Notes under the pieces: model-generated
What the model was told of the DNA's origin: nothing
Seen by the model: only the letters and a program-made list of their open reading frames with translations
Database searches by the model: none
Part shown: positions 1 through 5,097 of the stretch, in pieces
Layout of the letters: each line of letters opens with the position of its first letter
How positions within the stretch are numbered: the stretch's first letter is position 1
Made by a program: the position numbers and the translations under genes
Assembly: GCA_031364965.1 (NCBI GenBank)
Contig: JANLXF010000292.1
Location: forward strand, 1 to 7,235
DNA: 7,235 nt
Direction: 5' to 3'
Source of the DNA: JAOUEA01 sp031364965
Lineage (GTDB): Bacteria > Actinomycetota > UBA4738 > HRBIN12

Positions 1-47
1 GCCGCGCCGGCGCCGGCGACGATGGGTCCTCGCTTACCCGCCAGCAA
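1..47 (-). CDS. pilO: PilO-like pilus assembly protein, N-terminal fragment (runs off the left edge)
   Basis: Only about 15 codons are inside the window. A TTG at 47-45 opens a frame with no stop to the edge, reading LLAGKRGPIVAGAGA (first residue Met if TTG is the start). That is a short basic cytoplasmic segment entering what looks like a membrane helix, as expected for PilO, the bitopic partner of PilN. The assignment rests mainly on gene order, since pilO almost always follows pilM-pilN. A G-rich stretch (GGGGG) lies 7 nt upstream of the TTG and could act as a weak ribosome-binding site. The start would overlap the end of pilN by 14 nt, matching the overlapping style of this cluster. The start codon is uncertain because no ATG or GTG is available in this frame nearby. 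The gene could also begin beyond the window edge. Confidence 0.45.
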   Translation of the reverse strand, partial: MLAGKRGPIVAGAGA

Positions 48-678
48 CGTCGACCCCCAGACCCCGCTCGGTGATGACTTCCTCCGTGAGATCGACGCCG
101 GCCGTGAAGCTGTACACGCCCGTGCCGGCTTCCTTCGACAAGGCGGTCAGCCACGGGTTGACCCAGCCCTTCACCGATTCGAGCCGCGTGAGGTACGTCG
201 CCAGCGTCTCGACCGTGAGGCCCTTGCCACCCGTCTGGATCGTGCCGACGAACGTGGGCGTCGGCGTGGTGGTCGTGGGCGCCGTCACGGCCGCGGTCGC
301 GGCGTCGGTGGTCGTGAGGGCGATCGCCAGCGTGTCGAGGTACGCGTCGGACGGGATCACGCGCGACACGTCCATCAGCAAGCCGGAGAACGAGACCTCG
401 TTCGCGAACGCCGACGTCAGCAGGTTCTGCTTGGCCTGGGCGGTGGTTTGGAGCGTGGCGAACTCCTGGAGCCCCGCGATCTGGGTCGAGACCGACGCGT
501 TCGTGGCCTCCTGCGCGGCGATGTCCTTGTTCACACCGGAGAGCCGCGTCGCCTGCATGAAGTAGAACGCGAGGATCAGGACGACGGCGATCGCGCCCAC
601 CAGCGCGATCATCCCGGCGCGGCGGCGGTACTTCTGCCGATCCAGGATCTCGGGGGGAAGGAGGTTGACCTGGCTCAC
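34..678 (-). CDS. pilN: PilN-like type IV pilus inner-membrane alignment protein
   Basis: This 214-aa bitopic membrane protein belongs to the PilM-PilN-PilO alignment platform. Residues 1-10 (VSQVNLLPPE) contain the NLLP motif by which the cytoplasmic tail of PilN docks into PilM. A basic stretch (RQKYRRR, 14-20) precedes one membrane helix at about 22-41. A probable coiled coil (about 44-85) follows, and then the extracytoplasmic ferredoxin-like region. Between the predicted strands lies a Thr/Ala/Pro-rich insertion (about 122-142, with TTTTPTPT) that looks like a flexible linker. I chose GTG at 678 because it overlaps the pilM stop as GTGA, has a strong GGGAGGAAGG ribosome-binding site a few bases upstream, and places NLLP at the expected N-terminus. 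The frame stays open much further upstream inside pilM, but that part is shadow sequence. The length is ordinary for the family. Confidence 0.93.
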   Translation of the reverse strand: MSQVNLLPPEILDRQKYRRRAGMIALVGAIAVVLILAFYFMQATRLSGVNKDIAAQEATNASVSTQIAGLQEFATLQTTAQAKQNLLTSAFANEVSFSGLLMDVSRVIPSDAYLDTLAIALTTTDAATAAVTAPTTTTPTPTFVGTIQTGGKGLTVETLATYLTRLESVKGWVNPWLTALSKEAGTGVYSFTAGVDLTEEVITERGLGVDVAGG

Positions 679-1736
679 GGGTCCTTCCTCCCGGGGATCG
701 CGAGCCCGACGGCGACGCTCAGGACGGGCTCGGCTTCCGCGATCGCCTCGTCGGTCAGCGAGAGCTGCGACTTCACGTGCTGGAAGACCCTGCCCGGATC
801 CACCTGGACCGGGATGCGCTGGCGCAGCAGATCGAGGAACCCGGCGAGCTTGGATCCGCCGCCCGCGACGAGCACCCGTGCGATCCGGCCGCCCTGGGCC
901 TGCGCCGTGTAGAACTCGAGCGAGCTGCGGATCTCGTCCACGAAGCTCTGTGCCCGCTGCATCGCCACGTTCCGGACGTCTTCGGCCGACGGAGCGTCGT
1001 CCATCTCGACCGTCTCGCCCCGCTTGAGCTGCTCGGCGACGTCGTCCTCCACCCCGAGCCCGCGAGCGATGGCGTTCGTGATATCGCGCCCGCCCGAGGG
1101 AAGGATCCGCACGAACCGGGTCGTGCCCCGGGCGTGCACCACGATGTTCGTGACGTGCGCCCCGATGTCGATCACGGCCTCGTCGCCGGTTTCCTCCAGA
1201 TCCATGCCGGCGTCGGACGTGCCCACGGCGCGCACCATCGCGAACGGGACCAGGTCCAAACCGATCGGCTCGAGCTTCGCGCCCATCGCGGCGTGCACCA
1301 TCTGGTCGACCATCACGCGCTGCGCGGCGACCAGGAGCAGGCGCATCATCTGCCGCCCGTCCTGCTCGAACTCGCCCAGCAGGTCGTAGTCCAAGACGGC
1401 CTCGTCGACGGGCATCGGGATGAACTCCTGCACCTGGAACCCCAGGGAGGTCTTGAGCTCCTTCTCGGGCAGGAAGGGAAGGGCGATCTCGCGCACCACG
1501 ACGCGCTGGTTCCCCACGCCCATCCACACGCGGCGGCTCTTGAAGCCGCCGCGCTCCCAGAGCTCGCGGAGCGCCGCCGTCACGACCTCGGGGTCACGGA
1601 CCTCGCCGTTCTCCACCGCACCCGCCGCGAGCGGCACCTGGGCAGCCCGAACCACCGTGGGCGGGTCGCCCCCGGTGAGCTCGACGGCCCGCACCGCGGT
1701 GGAGCCGATGTCGAGGCCGATCCGGCCCTTGGCCAC
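675..1736 (-). CDS. pilM: PilM, actin-like cytoplasmic pilus assembly ATPase-fold protein
   Basis: This 353-aa protein is the cytoplasmic actin-like component of the T4P alignment complex. It binds ATP and the N-terminal tail of PilN. The actin/FtsA-type motifs are in order: phosphate-1 loop GLDIGSTAVRAVEL (7-20), phosphate-2 loop VIDIGAHVTNIVV (188-200) and adenosine motif VLVAGGGSKLAGF (288-300). The segment about 95-115 (SLGFQVQEFIPMPVDEAVLD) is characteristic of PilM. The length is typical and no motif is missing. The start is GTG at 1736, which shares one base with the TAG stop of the upstream regulator gene. A GGGAGGGG ribosome-binding site precedes it. The stop overlaps the GTG of pilN by 4 nt, so translation of the three genes is probably coupled. 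Confidence 0.96.
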   Translation of the reverse strand: MAKGRIGLDIGSTAVRAVELTGGDPPTVVRAAQVPLAAGAVENGEVRDPEVVTAALRELWERGGFKSRRVWMGVGNQRVVVREIALPFLPEKELKTSLGFQVQEFIPMPVDEAVLDYDLLGEFEQDGRQMMRLLLVAAQRVMVDQMVHAAMGAKLEPIGLDLVPFAMVRAVGTSDAGMDLEETGDEAVIDIGAHVTNIVVHARGTTRFVRILPSGGRDITNAIARGLGVEDDVAEQLKRGETVEMDDAPSAEDVRNVAMQRAQSFVDEIRSSLEFYTAQAQGGRIARVLVAGGGSKLAGFLDLLRQRIPVQVDPGRVFQHVKSQLSLTDEAIAEAEPVLSVAVGLAIPGRKDP

Positions 1737-1945
1737 TACCCCTCCCTCACATGGACCGAGCGCTCCTCGAGGAAGCGCTCCAGGTCGTGCTCACGGATCC
1801 GGTAGTTCTTGCCCACGCGCACCGCGGGCAGCTCGCCGCTCTTGATCAATCGATAGACCGTCATGTTCGAGACGCGCATGGCGCCCGCAACCTCCGAGAC
1901 CGTGAGGAGTCCCCCCGTCACGAACGGCTGCGGTTCGCCCGTCAT
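1736..1945 (-). CDS. BldC/excisionase-family small winged helix-turn-helix DNA-binding protein
   Basis: This 69-aa protein is almost entirely one MerR-like/excisionase DNA-binding domain. The helix-turn-helix covers LLTVSEVAGAMRVSNMTVYRL (about 13-33). A wing follows (VRVGKNYRIRE, 42-52), then a C-terminal helix (HDLERFLEER, 53-62). No effector or dimerisation domain is present. Size and layout resemble Streptomyces BldC (about 68 aa) and the many TIGR01764-type proteins. The ATG at 1945 has a GGGAG ribosome-binding site at suitable spacing. The gene is the first of the regulator-pilM-pilN-pilO cluster and its stop overlaps the pilM start by one base, so it must be expressed with them. A local regulatory role, including autoregulation, is inference. 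The tandem repeats just upstream (1969-2005) are the obvious candidate operator. A phage excisionase role is unlikely, since no integrase or att site is visible. Confidence 0.9.
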   Translation of the reverse strand: MTGEPQPFVTGGLLTVSEVAGAMRVSNMTVYRLIKSGELPAVRVGKNYRIREHDLERFLEERSVHVREG

Positions 1946-1968
1946 CCATAGCTCCCGTCATCTCGTGT

Positions 1969-2005
1969 CACACAGGTCACATGTGCCACATGTGCCACGT
2001 TGTGC
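1969..2005. repeat. Head-to-tail 9-10 bp repeat array, candidate operator
   Basis: On the plus strand four consecutive units each begin with CAC: CACACAGGT (1969-1977), CACATGTGC (1978-1986), CACATGTGC (1987-1995) and CACGTTGTGC (1996-2005). The two middle units are identical and the flanking ones are degenerate. Each exact unit also contains the palindrome CACATGTG. The array lies 24-60 nt upstream of the HTH gene start. BldC-type MerR-like proteins are known to bind direct repeats as head-to-tail multimers, so this array fits an operator for the adjacent protein. That link is inference. Confidence 0.5.
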
Positions 2006-2033
2006 TCAACCGTGCACGTATCGCTCGTTGAGC
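2004..2033. repeat. 7-bp inverted repeat, possible operator or stem
   Basis: GCTCAAC (2004-2010) and GTTGAGC (2027-2033) are perfect reverse complements separated by 16 nt. The right arm also forms a smaller hairpin with GCTC at 2023-2026. It abuts the tandem CAC repeats. It could be a second regulator site or an mRNA stem. Nothing in the sequence decides between them. Confidence 0.35.
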
Positions 2034-2039
2034 GTGCTC

Positions 2040-2068
2040 ACGAAACACCAGGTGACAGGTCGAGTCAA
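2040..2068 (-). promoter_or_regulatory. Weak putative promoter for the regulator-pilM cluster
   Basis: On the minus strand TTGACT (2068-2063) matches the -35 consensus at five of six positions. A 17-nt spacer leads to TTTCGT (2045-2040), which is a poor -10 element (three of six). The position, about 100 nt upstream of the HTH start and upstream of the repeat array, is sensible. The -10 mismatch keeps confidence low. Confidence 0.25.
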
Positions 2069-2097
2069 ACACCTCACGCAGGATGTTCTCGGCCGGC

Positions 2098-2122
2098 CCG
2101 CGGGGGGTCTGAACCCCTGCGG
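2098..2122 (-). terminator. GC-rich hairpin after pilD, possible terminator without a T-run
   Basis: On the minus strand CCGC-A-GGGG pairs with CCCC-CC-GCGG around a TTCAGA loop, beginning 8 nt after the pilD stop. The stem is GC-only but carries small bulges, and no T-tract follows. It may attenuate or pause transcription between the prepilin/pilD group and the regulator-pilM group, or only stabilise the mRNA end. Confidence 0.3.
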
Positions 2123-2130
2123 CGGAAGCG

Positions 2131-2910
2131 TCAGCGCAAGAAGGACCCGATGTAGCGGTCGGCGAGCCACTCCCCCCACATCGCGGCGACCACCGCCCCG
2201 AGCGCCAGGTACGGCCCGAAGGGGATCGCGCTCTTGCGATCGCGGCCGATCAGGAGGGCCACGATCGCGCCCAGTCCACCCGCCACGATCGCGGCGGCGG
2301 CGGCCACGCCCACGAAGCGCAGCCCGATCGAGCCGAGCACCAGCCCGATCACCGCGGCGAGCTTGACATCGCCCATGCCCATCCCGCGGGAGATCAACGC
2401 GATCAGGAAGAGCCCCCCGCCGAAGGCGAGGAATCCCATCGCCGCCCGCGGCAGATCCACCGGCCCGCCGAAGATCCTGGCCACGAGGAGCAGCACCGGG
2501 AACCCGACCAGCGAGGGGTACATCAGCTTGTTCGGGATAATGTGATGTCGGATGTCGATCAGGGCCACCGCCGGCATCATCGACAGCAGGGCCGCCACCG
2601 CAACGATGATCCAGGGATCGGTGTAGACGACCGCCGAGCCGACGACCAGGCCTGCGGTGGCCAGCTCGGTGAGGGGGTACTCCGGCGAGATCGGTGCGCC
2701 GCAGCTGTGGCACTTGCCGCGCAGCAGCACCCACGACACCACCGGGATGTTGTCGCGGTTGCGGAGCTCCGCGCCGCATCTGGGGCAGCGCGACCGCGGC
2801 CGCCACACGGACTCCTTGCGAGGCAGCCGGTGCACGGCCACGGTCATGAAGCTGCCCACGGCCAGGCCGAACGGGAGCGCGACGATCGCACGGAGCATCC
2901 AGTCGTTCAC
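2131..2910 (-). CDS. pilD: Prepilin peptidase / N-methyltransferase PilD
   Basis: This 259-aa polytopic membrane enzyme cleaves the leader of type IV prepilins after Gly and N-methylates the new N-terminal residue. The N-terminal domain carries the zinc-binding tetracysteine motif CPRC (42-45) and CHSC (67-70), which marks the bifunctional form with an intact methyltransferase domain. The peptidase part has both catalytic aspartates of the aspartic A24 family: D119 in DIRHHIIPN and D181 in GMGMGD. About eight hydrophobic segments are visible. GTG at 2910 gives the N-terminus MNDWMLRAIVALPFGLAVGS. An in-frame ATG four codons later (2898) is an alternative, and neither has a well-spaced strong ribosome-binding site. 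The gene lies 46 nt downstream of the PilX-like gene, and its substrates are the prepilins encoded just upstream. Confidence 0.97.
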   Translation of the reverse strand: MNDWMLRAIVALPFGLAVGSFMTVAVHRLPRKESVWRPRSRCPRCGAELRNRDNIPVVSWVLLRGKCHSCGAPISPEYPLTELATAGLVVGSAVVYTDPWIIVAVAALLSMMPAVALIDIRHHIIPNKLMYPSLVGFPVLLLVARIFGGPVDLPRAAMGFLAFGGGLFLIALISRGMGMGDVKLAAVIGLVLGSIGLRFVGVAAAAAIVAGGLGAIVALLIGRDRKSAIPFGPYLALGAVVAAMWGEWLADRYIGSFLR

Positions 2911-2956
2911 GGCGCGAACCCTACCCCGAGCCTCCTCGGTTCCCGGGGAGCCCGGC

Positions 2957-4447
2957 TCAGGAGACCGGCACCTCGCGGATGTAGGCGATGTCCTGCTGGA
3001 AGCCGATGATCGACATCCCCGGGATCAGCACCGGCTTGTAGGTCATCGTGACCTGGTTCGACTGGGAGACCGTCCCGCCGATGACCTGACCGCTGAACCC
3101 CGAGTTGTTCGCGATCGTCACCGTGCACGGCGAGTACAGCGAGACCTCGACCGCCGTGAACGAGTTGAGGTTCTGCATCGTGACGTTCTGCGTGGGGCAG
3201 TTGGCCCCCGTCCCGTTGTACGGACTCATGAAGAAGAGCTTTTTCGTGCCGTTGTCGCCGATCCATGCGCTGTTGTTGCCGAGGTCGATACCCCCGGACG
3301 CGACGACGGCGAGGTTGGTGCCGAGGTGGATCGTGGAGTTGTTGCCGGGGTTGAACTGGCATCCGCTGGGCATGACCGCGACCGCCCCCGTGTACGGCGC
3401 GTTCGTGAGCGGATTGTTGGTCGACGGCACGCCGCCGGTGGTGCCGAGGATCCCCGCGTTGTACGTGTTGTTGCCGGTGTTCGTGACCCACGCGATCGCG
3501 GTCGCGCACGTGCTGGCCGAGAAGTCCTTCACGTAGTAGCCCTGCAACCCCCACGTGGTGGCGTTGAACTGGATCAGCGGGAACGACTGGCTCGGCGGGA
3601 GCCCCAGGGCGCAGGTCTGGACGCTGCCGGCGGGCACCCTCGCGGTGGAGGGCGCGCTCCCGGTGCAGTAGTAGGCCCGGCCGCTCACGAGGCCGGACGA
3701 GACCGTCGTGCCGTTGTTGCTGGACTTCACATCGCCGTCGATCACCGCTTGGATGTGGTTCACCGTCACGAGATCCCGCGCCCATACGGTGCCGAACACG
3801 TGCACCTGGGTGCCGATGACCGCCGTTCCCGCGGGCACGTAGATGTTGCCTCGGATCGTCTCGAGCCCGGATGGTGCGCTGAAGTTCCCGGTGTTCACGA
3901 TGATGTCGGCGTCGTTCCCGCTGTTGCCGCTCAGGTTGAAGCTGTTCGACAGGGTCAACGAGTTGTTGGTGATGATCGCTCCGTTGAAGCCGCCGGCGAC
4001 CGGATCGAGCACCATGAAGGTCTCCATCCGACGCTGCGCGCCGCTCACCGCGGTGCCGACCGAGGTGATCTTGACCGAGAGGGGGTAGTTGGCGGGCCCC
4101 GGGGTGCCGCTGAACGCCACCGTGCCCGCCATGTCGCTGTAGTAGGTCGGCGTGACCGTGTAGGTGACCGAGCTCGGCCCGGATCCGACGGTGCCGGTCT
4201 GCGGCGCGGTCCACAGCGCGGTGGACTCGGTGCCCTCGATCTTGTTGTACGCCCAGTCGAGGCCCGCCTCGGCGGCGCTGATGCCGCTCAGGCGGTTGCG
4301 GTCCAGCGCCGATCCGTCGTTGTTGTGGATCGCCTGCTGGATCACGACGGCCGAGAGCAGGAACACGATGAAGGTGACCAGCATCGCGGTGACCATCGCG
4401 ATGCCCTCTTCGCCGTAGGCGCGTGGGGTCTGGAGTTTGGTTCGCAT
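2957..4447 (-). CDS. PilX-like minor prepilin with long repetitive solenoid-like body
   Basis: This 496-aa protein has a PilX-type N-terminus. A short leader ends at EEG (13-15), followed by the hydrophobic segment IAMVTAMLVTFIVFLLSAVV (16-35) and the conserved helix SAAEAGLDWA (58-67). Predicted PilD cleavage is after G15. Mature position 5 is Thr instead of Glu, as in many PilX-like proteins. Residues about 150-250 and 375-400 read as short Gly/Asn-punctuated strands such as GNIYVPAGTAVIG and ASGGIDLGNNSAWIG. These resemble bactofilin-like or DUF7305-type beta-solenoid sequence. Six cysteines (261, 279, 314, 363, 417, 441) could form disulfides outside the cell. The start is ATG at 4447, with a textbook AAGGAGGTG ribosome-binding site 6 nt before it. 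The body is Asn-, Gly- and Thr-rich. A minor pilin or tip role is inference. Confidence 0.87.
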   Translation of the reverse strand: MRTKLQTPRAYGEEGIAMVTAMLVTFIVFLLSAVVIQQAIHNNDGSALDRNRLSGISAAEAGLDWAYNKIEGTESTALWTAPQTGTVGSGPSSVTYTVTPTYYSDMAGTVAFSGTPGPANYPLSVKITSVGTAVSGAQRRMETFMVLDPVAGGFNGAIITNNSLTLSNSFNLSGNSGNDADIIVNTGNFSAPSGLETIRGNIYVPAGTAVIGTQVHVFGTVWARDLVTVNHIQAVIDGDVKSSNNGTTVSSGLVSGRAYYCTGSAPSTARVPAGSVQTCALGLPPSQSFPLIQFNATTWGLQGYYVKDFSASTCATAIAWVTNTGNNTYNAGILGTTGGVPSTNNPLTNAPYTGAVAVMPSGCQFNPGNNSTIHLGTNLAVVASGGIDLGNNSAWIGDNGTKKLFFMSPYNGTGANCPTQNVTMQNLNSFTAVEVSLYSPCTVTIANNSGFSGQVIGGTVSQSNQVTMTYKPVLIPGMSIIGFQQDIAYIREVPVS

Positions 4448-4453
4448 GTGAGG

Positions 4454-4462
4454 CACCTCCTT
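4454..4462 (-). promoter_or_regulatory. Consensus ribosome-binding site of the PilX-like gene
   Basis: AAGGAGGTG on the minus strand lies 6 nt before the ATG at 4447, and its first A is the last base of the TGA stop of the PilW-like gene. It is the strongest ribosome-binding site in the window. It decides the start against the in-frame ATG at 4465, which lies upstream of the site. Confidence 0.85.
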
Positions 4463-5097
4463 CATGCCGCGCTCGGGAGCGTCTGGCAGATGCTGGTCGG
4501 GTAGCTGTACGAGGTGTTGCGCCCCGTCAGCGAGGCCTGGAGCTCGACCGTCGACGACGGCGCATTCGTGTAGTCCGGGTTGACCATCAGATGGATGTTC
4601 AGCGTGCGAGAACCTTTGAGCGGGTCGCCGGTCAGCTCGAACGCGTTCGTGCCAGTCGATCGGTTCACGACGAACTCGGCCACGGTGAGCCACGACGTCA
4701 GCCACGTGTTCGAGCCGGGCGTCCAGGTACGGGCCTGCAGCTGGTTCGCGGACGTGATCTGCCAGAGCTCGCACACGGCGCCGCCGCGGATCGTCGCGTT
4801 CGCCTGCGTGTACAGCAGCAGCCGCTGGTTCGCCGGGGCACCGCCCGTGTAACCGGTGATCGCCGCGGCCGGATCCGAGATCACGTTGCCCGACCGGAGC
4901 TCCTTGTCGAGCTGTTCGATCGCCAGCCGGGCCTGGTCGTTCGCGCGGCTGATGCGGTCGGTGGCGACGACGGTCCGCTGCATCGAGACGAGCACCGTGC
5001 TGAAGATCACCATCACGATCCCCATGATCGACATCGCCACGAGGAGCTCGACGAGGGTCATCCCGTCGTCACGCCGGAGATCGGCAGGGGTCATCAT
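4462..5097 (-). CDS. PilW-like minor prepilin
   Basis: This 211-aa protein has a classical class III signal peptide: basic and acidic leader MMTPADLRRDDG, predicted cleavage after G12, then MTLVELLVAMSIMGIVMVIF. Glu is at mature position 5 (residue 17). A long amphipathic N-terminal helix follows (RISRANDQARLAIEQLDKEL, about 48-67), and then a beta-rich C-terminal domain. Cys109 and Cys204 could pair. The C-terminal strand pattern with TGRNTSYSYP (191-200) is common in PilW-like prepilins. The start is one of GTG 5100, ATG 5097 or ATG 5094. I chose 5097 because it overlaps the upstream TGA as TGATG and lies 5 nt after a GGGG tract. The gene sits between the PilV-like and PilX-like genes, the usual minor pilin order. 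Confidence 0.9.
   Translation of the reverse strand: MMTPADLRRDDGMTLVELLVAMSIMGIVMVIFSTVLVSMQRTVVATDRISRANDQARLAIEQLDKELRSGNVISDPAAAITGYTGGAPANQRLLLYTQANATIRGGAVCELWQITSANQLQARTWTPGSNTWLTSWLTVAEFVVNRSTGTNAFELTGDPLKGSRTLNIHLMVNPDYTNAPSSTVELQASLTGRNTSYSYPTSICQTLPSAA

Larger units (their letters stand above)
1946..2130. other. Intergenic control region between pilD and the regulator-pilM cluster
   Basis: This is the larger of the two clear non-coding gaps (185 nt). Read on the minus strand it contains, in order: a GC hairpin just after the pilD stop (2122-2098), a TTGACT hexamer (2068-2063), an inverted repeat CACC-A-GGTG (2046-2054), a 7-bp inverted repeat GCTCAAC/GTTGAGC (2004-2010 and 2027-2033), a head-to-tail CAC-led repeat array (2005-1969) and the ribosome-binding site of the HTH gene. 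No convincing protein-coding frame is present. The density of short symmetric and tandem motifs suggests a regulated promoter. Confidence 0.6.

Noticed and set aside
22..912. Plus-strand open frame of 296 codons opposite pilN and the end of pilM
   Set aside because: The Arg/Gly-rich composition and lack of any domain or good start mark it as a shadow of the minus-strand genes.
679..1527. Upstream extension of the pilN frame through pilM
   Set aside because: The frame is open, but the peptide is Arg/Gly-rich nonsense. The NLLP motif and a strong ribosome-binding site place the start at 678.
1736..1945. Phage excisionase as the function of the small HTH gene
   Set aside because: The fold is shared with excisionases, but there is no integrase, att site or phage gene, and the gene is translationally overlapped with pilM.
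2046..2054. CACC-A-GGTG dyad in the intergenic region
   Set aside because: A 4-bp arm is too short to stand out from chance in GC-rich DNA, so it is mentioned only within the intergenic entry.
2657..4504. Plus-strand open frame of 615 codons opposite the PilX-like gene and pilD
   Set aside because: It is Arg-, Gly-, Asp- and His-rich with no recognisable motif, and lies antisense to genes with clear PilX and PilD signatures. Long antisense open frames are expected at this GC content.
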